From: Deinococcus sedimenti | Lineage (GTDB): Bacteria; Deinococcota; Deinococci; Deinococcales; Deinococcaceae | Assembly (NCBI RefSeq): GCF_014648135.1 | Contig: NZ_BMQN01000003.1 | Location: 62,001 to 126,000, forward strand | Length of the DNA stretch: 64,000 nucleotides | Direction of reading: 5' to 3' | Part shown: in pieces, positions 27,816-37,014 of the stretch | How the letters are laid out: every line of letters begins with the position of its first letter | Numbering within the stretch: the first letter of the stretch is position 1 | Notes under the pieces: generated by a model | What the model saw: only the letters and a program-made list of their open reading frames with translations | What the model was told of the DNA's origin: nothing | The model's database searches: none | Position numbers and translations under genes: made by a program

Positions 27816-28002
27816 GGGGTCTCCTCGTCAGGTTCGGGCGGTGGGCGCTGCGGCTCATCTTACCTGCCCTGTTCCTCGGCCCTGCCCTGCTCCCCGGCCG
27901 CGTGCCGGGCTGCGGTCACGGCAGACGGACGCGGGAGCGCGCCACACCATCTGGCGCGCTCCCGCAGCGAGTCCCCGCTCACGGCCGGGCAGTTGCTCAC
28001 CG

Positions 28003-28111
28003 CAGTGCCCGGTTCCGTCTCAGGGCCAGCATCACGCCCCTCCGCTCCACTTTCACCCGATCCTTCGTCAGGGACTCGCTCTGCTCCGCAGCTCTGCGAG
28101 TCCGCTCGATT
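28003..28111 (+). repeat. Dispersed structured intergenic repeat, copy C
   Basis: The conserved block GGGCCAGCATCACGCCC is present. The downstream hairpin is GGACTCGC / GCGAGTCC (28072-28103), a different sequence from copies A and E in the same place. Its right end faces the stop of the acyl-CoA ligase gene about 55 bp away. It lies in the 352-bp gap before that gene; no gene is seen in the gap. Confidence 0.7.
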
Positions 28112-28167
28112 GAGAAGGCTTGAGCGACACACGACCTCTGCAGGCTCCGGTCAGGCGAGACCGGTGT

Positions 28168-29802
28168 TCAGGTGAGACTGGCCCGCGCCGCCTCCTGCAG
28201 CTGCCGCCAGGCGACCTTGCCGGTGGGGCTACGCGGCAGACTCTCGACGAACTGCCAGTCACGCGGCACCTTGTAGGTGGCCATCTGTTCCCGCGCCCAG
28301 GTTTCCAGTTCGGCGGGCGTGGCGGTCATGCCGGGCCGCAGGACGATCAGCGCGCGGGCGCGCTCGCCGCTGCGGTCATCCGGCACGCTGATCACGCAGG
28401 CTTCCTGCACGGCCGGGTGGGCGTGCAGCTGGTTTTCGACTTCGGCGGGCCAGACTTTCATGCCGGACACGTTCACCATGCGCTTGAGCCGGTCGGCGAA
28501 GTAGAAGTACCCCTCGTCGTCCACGTACCCCAGGTCCCCGGTGCGGAAGAACCGCTCGCCGCCGATGTTCGTGAACGCCTCGGCGGTCGCGTCCGGGCGG
28601 TTCCAGTAGCCCTGCATGACCTGCGGGCCGCGCAGCACGATCTCCCCTGTTGCTCCGACCCCGAGTTCCGCGCCGGTGTCGAGGTCCACGATGCGGGCGT
28701 CGACGTTGAACAGCGGAATGCCCAGGCACTGCAGTTTCTGGCGGCCCTTGGGATTGCTGTGCGACTGCGCCATGGTTTCGGACAGGCCGTACCCTTCGAG
28801 GAACAGGATACCGGTCAGGTCCAGCAGGCGCTGCCCGACGGCGGCCGGGAGGCTGGCGCCGCCGCCGGTGACGTTGCGCAGGGAGCGCAGGTCCGCCGGG
28901 TCGAAGGTCGGGGAGGCCATCATGTCGATCAGCATGGTGGGCGTGTTCGTCCAGAGGGTCGCCCCGTGCTCGCGGATCAGGGTGCGGGCGGCGTCGCGGT
29001 CCCAGCGGGAGAGGATCACGACCCGCGCACCCACGGTCAGGACACTCATGAGGCTGTTGATGAAGCCCGTGACGTGGAAGAACGGCAGCGCGGCCAGGAA
29101 CACGTCCTCGACGTTGCCGTCCACCCACACGCCGGCGCCGAACACGTTGGCCTGCACGCTGCCGTGGGTGTGCATGCAGCCCTTGGGCAGGCCGGTCGTG
29201 CCGGAGGTGTACGGCATGATGCACAGGTCGTCGGCGGTGACGGCCGCTTCCGGGGCGGGCGCGGCCTGCAGCGCGGTGTCGAGCGTCACGTCGTCGCCCT
29301 GCAGGTCGGGCGTGACGTCCAGCCCGTCGGGGAGGGGGACGCCGGGGGTGGCCTGCGCGCCGCGCATGACGTTCGCCACGACTGCGTGGCCCAGTCCGGC
29401 CTGACGGGCGCGGTCGTACAGTTCAGCGCCGACCACGCCGACCCGGATGCCGGCGTCCTGCAGGAAGAACCCGAATTCCCGGGCCTGCAGCATGGGGGCC
29501 AGGGGCACGACCACGGCGCCCAGCTGCCACGCGGCGAAGGCCGCGACCGCCCATTCGGGACTGTTCTGCATCCAGACGGCCACGCGGTCGCCCCGCTGCA
29601 CGCCCCGCGCGGCGAGGTGCCCGGCGAGGCGGGTGGCCTGCTCGTGCAGGTGCGCGTAGGTCCAGGTGCGGCCGTAGTGCCACAGGGCCACGCGGTCGGG
29701 GTAGCGTTCGGCGCTGACGCGGAGGTTGTGCATGACGCCGGTGCGGGGCAGGGTCAGCGTGCGGGGTTTGCCTTCGGGCCAGTAGCGGGCAGTCTGGGTC
29801 AT
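28168..29802 (-). CDS. Long-chain fatty-acid-CoA ligase (AMP-binding)
   Basis: 544 residues, normal for FadD-type acyl-CoA synthetases. The AMP-binding motif YTSGTTGLPKGCM (~215-227), the GYGLSETMAQSHSN region (~345), FRTGDLGYVDDEGYFYFADR (~430) and the catalytic Lys region SPTGKVAWRQL (~530) are all present. It activates fatty acids with ATP and CoA at the inner membrane face. The ATG at 29802 follows GGAGG by nine bases; a longer frame to 29961 is not used. It stands alone, with copy C of the repeat just downstream. Confidence 0.9.
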   Translation of the reverse strand: MTQTARYWPEGKPRTLTLPRTGVMHNLRVSAERYPDRVALWHYGRTWTYAHLHEQATRLAGHLAARGVQRGDRVAVWMQNSPEWAVAAFAAWQLGAVVVPLAPMLQAREFGFFLQDAGIRVGVVGAELYDRARQAGLGHAVVANVMRGAQATPGVPLPDGLDVTPDLQGDDVTLDTALQAAPAPEAAVTADDLCIMPYTSGTTGLPKGCMHTHGSVQANVFGAGVWVDGNVEDVFLAALPFFHVTGFINSLMSVLTVGARVVILSRWDRDAARTLIREHGATLWTNTPTMLIDMMASPTFDPADLRSLRNVTGGGASLPAAVGQRLLDLTGILFLEGYGLSETMAQSHSNPKGRQKLQCLGIPLFNVDARIVDLDTGAELGVGATGEIVLRGPQVMQGYWNRPDATAEAFTNIGGERFFRTGDLGYVDDEGYFYFADRLKRMVNVSGMKVWPAEVENQLHAHPAVQEACVISVPDDRSGERARALIVLRPGMTATPAELETWAREQMATYKVPRDWQFVESLPRSPTGKVAWRQLQEAARASLT

Positions 29803-30100
29803 GCGGGTCGACCTCCGGTGGAATGGGGCGGCTCCGCGTGGGGGCGGAGGGGCACGGAATTGTGGAGGTGTCGAGCATAGCGCGAAACCGGTTGCCGGGC
29901 GGGGCGGCCGCGCCCCCGGCGTCCTCCGGAGGCGGTTTGAGGGAGTTTTCACGTCCCACACGCCGGAATTAAGGTTTTGGCCAAAAGTGCGTGCTACACG
30001 GAGTTTTTGTCTTCATTGGCTCTGAAAAAGCGTGCTGGTGGGCATTCCCTGTTCCCTTCCCCTCTTCCCAAGGGCGCCGCCTTATGTCATGCTGCTCACC
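29803..30100. promoter_or_regulatory. Divergent control region of the acyl-CoA ligase and HU genes
   Basis: Locally A+T-richer. It holds a perfect 12-bp palindrome TTTTGGCCAAAA (29975-29986) and a CATGCT hexamer seven bases before the HU start. TTATGTCAT (30083-30091) equals one half of the DdrO operator consensus but lacks the other half. No further gene is visible in this stretch. Confidence 0.4.
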
Positions 30101-30463
30101 ATGACGAAAAAGTCTGCGAAAGCCCCCGCCAAGAAGCCCGCTGCCAAGGCTGCTCCCGCTCCCAAAGCCGCTCCCAAGGCCGAGAGCAGCAAGGTCGCCA
30201 AGACCCAGCTCGTGGAAATGGTCGCCGATAAGACCGGCCTGACCAAGAAGCAGAGCGAGGAAGCCGTCAGCGCCATGCTGGACGTCATCGTGGGCGCCAT
30301 CAAGGGCGGCCAGAGCGTCGGCCTGCCCGGCCTGGGCACCCTGAGCGTCAAGGCGACCGCCGCCCGCACCGGCGTGCGCCCCGGCACCAGCGAGAAGATC
30401 CAGATTCCCGCCGGCAAGAAGGTGGCCTTCAAGGTCGCCAGCACCCTCAAGGGCAACCTGTAA
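30101..30463 (+). CDS. hup: DNA-binding protein HU with basic N-terminal tail
   Basis: 120 residues. About 30 residues of Lys/Ala/Pro-rich tail ([18 protein letters not shown]) precede the HU fold beginning [18 protein letters not shown]. The beta-arm region [17 protein letters not shown] replaces the usual GRNPxTG, as in other Deinococcus HU proteins from memory. HU is the main nucleoid protein and essential in D. radiodurans. ATG 30101 is chosen by the start of the basic tail and the upstream CATGCT. A rho-independent terminator follows the stop. HU is usually constitutive, though a DdrO half-site lies upstream. Confidence 0.95.
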   Translation: MTKKSAKAPAKKPAAKAAPAPKAAPKAESSKVAKTQLVEMVADKTGLTKKQSEEAVSAMLDVIVGAIKGGQSVGLPGLGTLSVKATAARTGVRPGTSEKIQIPAGKKVAFKVASTLKGNL

Positions 30464-30479
30464 TCCACGCCTGAGTACA

Positions 30480-30516
30480 GGGAGGGGTCGCGCTGCGGTG
30501 CGGCCCCTCTCCTTTT
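30480..30516 (+). terminator. Rho-independent terminator of hup
   Basis: AGGGGTCGC and GCGGCCCCT pair (one G-T wobble) around an eight-base loop, followed by TCTCCTTTT. Confidence 0.8.
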
Positions 30517-30562
30517 GACTGAACGCGCGCCCGGCCCGCATGCAGCGCGGGACAGCACACAT

Positions 30563-30672
30563 CGGTGTTCAGTTCCATTGACAGGCCAACGACACGCCCT
30601 TCACCCCACTGCCAGCCGCTGCTGTTTCCACCGTCTCGCTCTGCTCTGCAGCTCTGCGAGTCCGCTCGTGTC
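30563..30672 (+). repeat. Dispersed structured intergenic repeat, copy D
   Basis: GTTCAGTTCCATTGACAGG and CCAACGACACGCCCTTCA match the left half of the family. The right hairpin is CTCGC / GCGAG, as in copy C. It lies between hup and ohr, right end about 60 bp from the ohr stop. Confidence 0.7.
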
Positions 30673-30684
30673 CGGTGTGCAGAC

Positions 30685-30718
30685 AGAGCCCCCCACCTGA
30701 CCACAGGTGAGGGGCTCT
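30685..30718. terminator. Strong hairpin downstream of ohr
   Basis: AGAGCCCC-C-CACCTG pairs with CAGGTG-A-GGGGCTCT around ACCA, with a single mismatch. It is placed to end ohr transcription and possibly read-through from hup. There is no U-tract. Confidence 0.7.
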
Positions 30719-30734
30719 AGGCTGTGCAGCGGGA

Positions 30735-31169
30735 TCAGTTCAGGGGCTGGGCGTGCAGTTCGAGTTCGACCGGGACGTTTCCGGCCACGGCGCGGCTGTA
30801 GGGGCACACGGCGTGCGCGGCGCGCAGGAGCGCCTCGCCGGTCTCCAGGGGGGTGTCGGGCAGGTAGACCTGCATCAGGACGCTCAGGCCGTACCCCTGG
30901 GCGTCCTGGCTGAGGCTCACGTGCGCGCGGGCCTGGGGGGTGCCGCCGACGGTGACGCCGTCCCGGCGGGCGACGCTCTGCAGGGCGCTCAGGAAGCAGG
31001 AGGCGTACCCGGCGGCGAAGAGTTCTTCGGGGTCGGCGCCCTGGACGCTGGAGTTCGCGGGGCGCAGCGCGACGGGCAGGCGGTCGCGGCCGATCTGGGC
31101 CTGGCCGGTGCGGCCGCCCTGAACGTCGGAGGTGGCGGTGAACAGCACTTTCGCTTCGGTGGCAGTCAT
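30735..31169 (-). CDS. ohr: Organic hydroperoxide resistance protein (Ohr/OsmC family)
   Basis: 144 residues. The peroxidatic Cys lies in GYASCFLSALQSVA (~65) and the second redox Cys in HAVCPYSRAVAGN (~130), the two-Cys pattern of Ohr, which reduces organic hydroperoxides using lipoylated partners. Lengths of 140-145 are usual. ATG 31169 is preferred over the longer frame to 31232 from family alignment (MTATEAKVLFTATSD). It diverges from a LysR-family gene over 80 bp that contains a LysR-type operator, so control by that protein rather than the common OhrR is suggested. Confidence 0.88.
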   Translation of the reverse strand: MTATEAKVLFTATSDVQGGRTGQAQIGRDRLPVALRPANSSVQGADPEELFAAGYASCFLSALQSVARRDGVTVGGTPQARAHVSLSQDAQGYGLSVLMQVYLPDTPLETGEALLRAAHAVCPYSRAVAGNVPVELELHAQPLN

Positions 31170-31215
31170 GGCTGGATCGTACGCCCCAGATTCCGTGCCA
31201 TCAAGGCGGCAATGT

Positions 31216-31244
31216 TCATGGATTGCGACCATGATCGGTATAAT
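31216..31244. promoter_or_regulatory. LysR-type operator and consensus -10 between ohr and lysR
   Basis: TCATGG-ATTGCGA-CCATGA (31216-31234) has perfect 6-bp arms and contains the T-N11-A LysR box. A perfect TATAAT (31239-31244) follows, five bases before the LysR-family GTG start. Confidence 0.7.
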
Positions 31245-31249
31245 CCGGT

Positions 31250-32128
31250 GTGGACCGTCGACAGCTGGAAGCGTTCGTCATCGTGGCGCAGGAGCGGCAC
31301 TTCGGCCGGGCCGCCGAGCGCCTGAACCTCGCCGCGTCTCCACTGGGGCGCGTGATCCGGGCCCTGGAAGACGAGATCGGCACGTCCCTGCTGACCCGCA
31401 CGACCCGCCGCGTGGACCTGACGGCAGCGGGCGCAGCGTTCCTGCCGCAGGCGCAGGCCATCCTGGCGCAGCTTGATCAGGCCGCCAGCCTGGCGCGCCG
31501 CACCGCGCAGGGCGAATCCGGCCGCGTCCGGCTGGGGTACATGGGCGCGGCGCAGGCCGCGATCCTCCCACGGCTGTGGCGCGCGCTGCGCGCGGCGAAT
31601 CCCGACGTGCAACTGGACGTGACCGAGCTGTGCACGCCCGATCAGCGGCAGGCGCTGCTGGCCGGCGAACTCGACGCCGGACTCATGGCCCTGCCGGTCT
31701 GGCACGACGACCTGAGGGCCCGGCCGCTGGCGCGCATCCCTCTGCTGGCGGCCCTCCCCGAGGAGCACCCGCTGGCCGACCGGCCCGGCCTGTCCCTGCG
31801 GGACCTGGCGCACGAGGAATGGCTGACCTGCACGCCGTACGCCACCACCCTGCCGCCGGAACAGGTGCAGGCGCTGTGCATGGCGTTCGGCCTCGTGCCA
31901 CGCACGCGCGCGGTGGGCGGCAGCGAGAGCGCGGTGGTGGCGCGCGTCGCGGCGGGCATCGGCCTGACCCTGGTGCCGCAGACGCTGATCAACCCGCAGC
32001 AGGAGGGCGTGCGCTTCGTGCCGCTGGAGGACCGCGTGACGCTGGACGTCGGCCTGGTCACCCGCGCCGCGCCGGAGAACCCGGCCGTGAACGCGCTGCT
32101 GCGGGCCGCTCATGCGGACTCCGGTTGA
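31250..32128 (+). CDS. LysR-family transcriptional regulator
   Basis: 292 residues. The N-terminal HTH is VDRRQLEAFVIVAQERHFGR and AAERLNLAASPLGRVIRALE; the effector domain starts near residue 85 (VRLGYMGAAQAAILPRL). GTG 31250 directly follows a perfect TATAAT, so the mRNA is leaderless. LysR proteins usually regulate a divergent gene and themselves, so ohr is the first candidate target. One Cys near residue 125 (TELCTPDQ) and others (LTCTP, ALCMAF) might allow redox sensing as in OxyR, but the OxyR cysteine spacing is not recognisable. Confidence 0.88.
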   Translation: MDRRQLEAFVIVAQERHFGRAAERLNLAASPLGRVIRALEDEIGTSLLTRTTRRVDLTAAGAAFLPQAQAILAQLDQAASLARRTAQGESGRVRLGYMGAAQAAILPRLWRALRAANPDVQLDVTELCTPDQRQALLAGELDAGLMALPVWHDDLRARPLARIPLLAALPEEHPLADRPGLSLRDLAHEEWLTCTPYATTLPPEQVQALCMAFGLVPRTRAVGGSESAVVARVAAGIGLTLVPQTLINPQQEGVRFVPLEDRVTLDVGLVTRAAPENPAVNALLRAAHADSG

Positions 32129-32151
32129 AAGGTTTGCAAAAACGTTCAACC
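32123..32151 (+). terminator. Hairpin at the end of the LysR-family gene
   Basis: GGTTGAA and TTCAACC arms with an inner GTTT/AAAC pairing overlap the stop codon at 32126-32128. It is a plausible terminator. Confidence 0.55.
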
Positions 32152-32152
32152 A

Positions 32153-32260
32153 GAGCGGACTCGGAGAGCTGCGCAGCAGAGCGAGCAGGAGAGAAACGGG
32201 TTCCGGGCGTGGAGTTGGCAACCCGGTGTCTTTCCTGGTTGTTACCGAAACAGACGGAAT
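32153..32260 (-). repeat. Dispersed structured repeat, copy H (inverted)
   Basis: On the minus strand TGCTCGCTCTGCTGCGCAG then CTCTCCGAGTCCGCTCTGG matches the right half of copies C and D. The left half is degraded. Its right end faces the 3' end of the LysR-family gene, keeping the family rule although the strand is reversed. Confidence 0.6.
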
Positions 32261-32275
32261 CCGTATCAGGACATG

Positions 32276-32307
32276 AACGCCCCCGCCTGTCATCAGGCGG
32301 GGGCGTT
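32276..32307. terminator. Strong terminator hairpin downstream of the second subtilase
   Basis: AACGCCCCCGCCTG and CAGGCGGGGGCGTT form a perfect 14-bp stem with a TCAT loop, 14 bp from the protease stop codon. Confidence 0.85.
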
Positions 32308-32320
32308 TGGGAGCGCTGGC

Positions 32321-33511
<1,191 letters not shown>

Positions 33512-33916
33512 GTGTGCCTCCGTGGTGTCCTCGGTTGGGAATGGGGCACCCTGTGCATCGCCACTGGGACGCTGTTCAGGGGGTTGTGTTGTGAGGAACC
33601 TCCGGCATCATAGGGACGTCCGCGGCCAGTGAACATGAGAGCCGGTCGCCGCCGACCGGTCCCGGCTGGCCGCTCAAGTGAAACAGGTGTCTAAGTCGAA
33701 AAAAAGCTGTGTCCCGATATACCGAACAGTGAGACACATGGCTGACGACAGGATGCCGAGGCGTTCTGACACCACCTCGTGACCTCAGCGCCGAGCAGCC
33801 TCGCAGAGCGGGGACCTGAGAACGACAGCGGTTGGCCAGGCCACCCTGGGACGGCCCGTCCGCTCAAGGCAGCTGGCCACCGCGTTCAGAGGCCGGTTGC
33901 CCCAGGCACCAGCACG
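33512..33916. promoter_or_regulatory. Intergenic region between the second subtilase and rsgA
   Basis: 405 bp without a convincing gene. It holds a probable TATGAT promoter for the protease near 33607, an A+T-rich block with a hairpin and seven-T tract (33699-33743) that could end rsgA transcription, and at ~33829-33900 a faint resemblance to the dispersed repeat (AGCGGTT and ACCGCG) too weak to call. Confidence 0.4.
33699..33743 (-). terminator. Possible rsgA terminator with T-tract
   Basis: On the minus strand AGC-CA-TGTGTC pairs with GACACA-GCT (CA bulge, long loop), followed by seven T (33705-33699). The long loop makes it imperfect. Confidence 0.45.
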
Positions 33917-34906
33917 TTACTTCCGGCGGCGCGCCCGCTGCGCGCCGGACGTCCACCCCTGCGCCGCGCGGTACGCCTCGACCCGCTCGGGAGGCAGCTG
34001 ACCCCGGGACACGGCCCGCACGACCGCGCAGCCCGGTTCCGTGCCGTGCGTGCACTTGCGGAACCGGCAGTCGGCGGCCAGCGCCTCGATGTCCTCGAAG
34101 CCCGCCGCCGCGTCGTCCCGCCAGACCTCGATATCCCGCAGGCCCGGGTTGTCCACCAGTACGCCCCCGCCCGGCAGGCGGTACAGGGTGCGCGCGGTGG
34201 TCGTGTGTCGCCCCTCGCGGGTCGCGCCGACCTCGCCCGTCTGTGCGGCCTCCCGGCCCAGCAGGGCGTTCGTCAGGGTGCTCTTGCCCATCCCCGACGA
34301 GCCGATCAGCGCCGCCGTCTCACCGTGACCGATCAGGGCGCGGACCTCGGCCACACCCTCGCCTTCCTTGGCGCGCAGGGGAAGCACCGGCACCGCCGGG
34401 TCGAGGGCCCGCAGCTGCGCCAGTACCGCCTCGGGTTTGCGGGTCAGGTCGACCTTGTTCAGCAGCAGCGCCGCCCGCGCGCCCCCCGCATGTACCGCCT
34501 CCAGATATCGCGACAGCCGCGCCTCGTCAATGTCCCCGTCCGGCGCCGTCATGATCAGCACCAGGTCCACGTTCGCGCTGAGCACCTGCATCCCGGACTG
34601 CACGGCCCGGGCCAGCTGCGTGCGGCGGGGCAGCACCGCGTGCACCCGCATCGGCGCGTCCAGCAGGGGTTCCGCCATGACCCAGTCGCCCACCACCGGG
34701 CTCAGCTCGGCCTGCCGCAGCGTCCCGGCGAACACGGATTCCTGCGCGCCGCCCTGCGTCCAGAGGGTCGCCGTGTTGCGCCCCACGCCCGCCACCCGTC
34801 CCGGCAGCAGGGTCAGGCCGGGCGCGGCGAGCCTCACCTCCCGCGCGGCCTGCTCGAACTCCGGCGTCCAGCCGATCTGCGCGAGGTTCAGGTCAGGGAG
34901 GGTCAA
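33917..34906 (-). CDS. rsgA: Ribosome small-subunit-dependent GTPase A
   Basis: 329 residues. The G motifs are circularly permuted as in RsgA/YjeQ: LLNKVDLTRK (~145, G4) comes before GSSGMGKSTLTNALLG (~205, G1) and DNPGLRD (~250, G3). The C-terminal zinc finger region CRFRKCTHGTEPGC (~285) is present, and the N-terminal OB fold covers ~20-100. It assists late 30S ribosome assembly. TTG 34906 is preferred: GGAG stands six bases upstream and the protein start LPDLNLAQIGW fits. TACCCT further upstream is the probable -10. A frame open to 34993 has no start signal. Confidence 0.92.
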   Translation of the reverse strand: MTLPDLNLAQIGWTPEFEQAAREVRLAAPGLTLLPGRVAGVGRNTATLWTQGGAQESVFAGTLRQAELSPVVGDWVMAEPLLDAPMRVHAVLPRRTQLARAVQSGMQVLSANVDLVLIMTAPDGDIDEARLSRYLEAVHAGGARAALLLNKVDLTRKPEAVLAQLRALDPAVPVLPLRAKEGEGVAEVRALIGHGETAALIGSSGMGKSTLTNALLGREAAQTGEVGATREGRHTTTARTLYRLPGGGVLVDNPGLRDIEVWRDDAAAGFEDIEALAADCRFRKCTHGTEPGCAVVRAVSRGQLPPERVEAYRAAQGWTSGAQRARRRK

Positions 34907-35133
34907 CGGGCACTCCGGGCGGCAGCGGACAGGAAGGCAGTCATCCGGCCCAGGGTAGCCGCTGCGCGCGCCCCGTGCCCAGTGGAGTGGCACAGTCGGG
35001 GTGCACAGTCAGGGCGCACAACCGAGATACACAGTCGTGGCGTACCCGGTCCCGCCCCGTCCATCCGGCCAGGGCCGCTCCCCCACTCGCTGCCGGGCGC
35101 GCGTCATGGGCGCGGTGCGGCATCCTGTGAGGC

Positions 35134-35196
35134 ATGATTCGCCCCCCTGCCGCCTTCACGCCCCGGCCCCCGCGGCCCGCACCGGAGCCCGCGTGA
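35134..35196 (+). CDS. Possible proline-rich leader peptide of the ABC exporter
   Basis: A 20-codon frame (MIRPPAAFTPRPPRPAPEPA) begins at an ATG seven bases after CATCCT, a near-match to the leaderless -10, and its TGA overlaps the GTG start of the exporter by four bases. Eight prolines, several adjacent, could stall ribosomes. No independent evidence shows that it is translated. Confidence 0.3.
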   Translation: MIRPPAAFTPRPPRPAPEPA

Positions 35197-37010
35197 GGTT
35201 CGACGCGCCGCGCGCGCCGCTGCCCGACGAGAAACTCAGCCTGCAGGAGCGGCTGCGTGACCTGCGCGCCACGCTGGCGCTGGTGTGGCAGGCCAGCCCC
35301 CTGCACGCCGGGACATACGCGGCCAGCAGCCTCGCCGGAAGCGCGCTGCCCGCCGCGAACCTGTACGTCGGCAAACTGCTGCTGGACGAGGTCGCCCGCG
35401 CCGCGCAGGGACAGGTCACGTACCGGGCGCTGCTGACGCTGCTGGCCGTGCAGGTCACGCTGGTCGTCGTGGGGAACCTGATCAGCACCGTGCAGAACGC
35501 CGCGCAGCAGCTGCTCGGGGACGCCCTGCAGCACTCGGTCAGCCGCCACATCCTGGACAAGGCCACCACCCTGAGCGTCGAGGCCTTCGAGAACGCCGAC
35601 ACCTACGACCGCCTCCAGCAGGCGTGGCGGGAGGTCGGCTCGCGGCCCCTGGGCGTCGCCACGCAACTCGTGTCCCTGGCGGGCGCGGTCGTGACGCTGG
35701 GCTCGGTAGGCGCCCTGATGAGCACGCTCGGCCCATGGGTGCTGCCGCTGGTGATCCTGGCGAGTATTCCCGGCGTGATCGTCAGCAACCGCTTCGGGGT
35801 GGAAGGCTACCGGATGCTGCGCCGCCAGACGCACGACTCACGCGTGCAGAACTACCTGGGCAGCCTCCTGACCAGTGACGCGCTGGTCAAGGAGGTGCGC
35901 CTCTTCGGCTTCGAGGGGTACCTGCTGGGCCGCTGGCGCGAGTACTACCTGGGTTTCCGCCGCCAGCTCGTCACGCTGGTGCAGCGCCGCTCGGCCTGGG
36001 GCTTCGGGGCGGGGCTGCTCAGTGCGCTGCTGATCGGGCTGGCCAGCGCGCTGATCCTGCGCCGCGCCGCCGACGGGCAGATCAGCGTCGGGGACTTCAG
36101 CGTGTTCGTGCTCGGCATCACGCAGATCCAGGGCACGGTCAGCAACCTCCTGAACGGCTTCTCCGCCATCTACCAGAACCTGCTGTACATGCGCAACCTC
36201 TTCGCGTTCCTGGAACTCCCCACCCGCGACCTCGACGCCGGGGAGGTCTGGAGCGGCCCGATCCACACCATCGAATTCCGGGACGTCAGCTTCCGCTACC
36301 CCCTGACCGACCGGGATGTCCTGCAGGGCGTGAACTTCACCGTGCAGCGCGGACAGGCCCTCGCTCTGGTCGGGGAGAACGGGGCGGGCAAGACCACCAT
36401 CGTGAAACTCCTGACGCTGCTGTTCGCCCCGACCGGCGGGCAGATCCTCCTGAACGACATGGACGCCGCGCGGTTCAGCCCGCGCAGCGTGCAGAAGGAG
36501 ATGAGCATCATCTTCCAGGACTTTGGGCAGTACCAGATGACCGCCCGCGACAACGTCGCCCTGGCCGAGGTCAGCCGTCTGGACGACGCGGCGGGCGTCG
36601 AGGCGGCCACCGACCGCGCCGGAGCCGAATTCATCGGCACCCTCCCACAGGGCCTGGACACCCCGCTGGGCCGCCTGTTCCAGGGCGGACGGCAGCTGTC
36701 CGGCGGGCAGTGGCAACGCCTCGCGCTGGCCCGCCTGTACTTCCGCGACGCCTCGGTCCTCGTGTTCGACGAACCCACCGCCGCCCTCGACGCCCGCGCG
36801 GAATTCGAGACCATCCAGGCGCTCCGTGAACAGACCAGGGAACGCATCACCCTGCTGATCTCGCACCGCTTCTCCACCGTCCGGCTGGCTGACCAGATCG
36901 TCGTCCTGAACGGAGGCGAGATCGTCGAGAGCGGCAGCCACGAGGACCTCATGACCCTCGGCGGGCGCTACGCCACGCTGTACGACCTCCAGGCACGCGG
37001 ATACGCCTGA
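35193..37010 (+). CDS. ABC transporter with fused membrane and ATPase domains
   Basis: 605 residues of the type I exporter half-transporter kind. About six membrane segments lie within ~30-310. The ATPase (~360-600) has Walker A GENGAGKTTIVKLL (~393), Q-loop IFQDFGQYQ, signature LSGGQWQRLALAR (~505), Walker B VLVFDEPTAALD (~525) and the H-loop in LLISHRFST. The substrate is unknown; such proteins homodimerise and export lipids, peptides or drugs. GTG 35193 is chosen for GGAG five bases upstream; ATG 35106 is in frame but has no signal. No partner half-transporter or precursor peptide gene is adjacent. Confidence 0.9.
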   Translation: MRFDAPRAPLPDEKLSLQERLRDLRATLALVWQASPLHAGTYAASSLAGSALPAANLYVGKLLLDEVARAAQGQVTYRALLTLLAVQVTLVVVGNLISTVQNAAQQLLGDALQHSVSRHILDKATTLSVEAFENADTYDRLQQAWREVGSRPLGVATQLVSLAGAVVTLGSVGALMSTLGPWVLPLVILASIPGVIVSNRFGVEGYRMLRRQTHDSRVQNYLGSLLTSDALVKEVRLFGFEGYLLGRWREYYLGFRRQLVTLVQRRSAWGFGAGLLSALLIGLASALILRRAADGQISVGDFSVFVLGITQIQGTVSNLLNGFSAIYQNLLYMRNLFAFLELPTRDLDAGEVWSGPIHTIEFRDVSFRYPLTDRDVLQGVNFTVQRGQALALVGENGAGKTTIVKLLTLLFAPTGGQILLNDMDAARFSPRSVQKEMSIIFQDFGQYQMTARDNVALAEVSRLDDAAGVEAATDRAGAEFIGTLPQGLDTPLGRLFQGGRQLSGGQWQRLALARLYFRDASVLVFDEPTAALDARAEFETIQALREQTRERITLLISHRFSTVRLADQIVVLNGGEIVESGSHEDLMTLGGRYATLYDLQARGYA

Positions 37011-37014
37011 ACGC

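Noticed and set aside
33721..33781. 14-codon frame after TATACC near 33739
   Set aside because: Very short, lies within a terminator-like hairpin, and its upstream hexamer is not TANNNT.
33829..33900. Possible ninth copy of the dispersed repeat downstream of rsgA
   Set aside because: Only AGCGGTT and ACCGCG fragments match; the conserved loop and end are missing.
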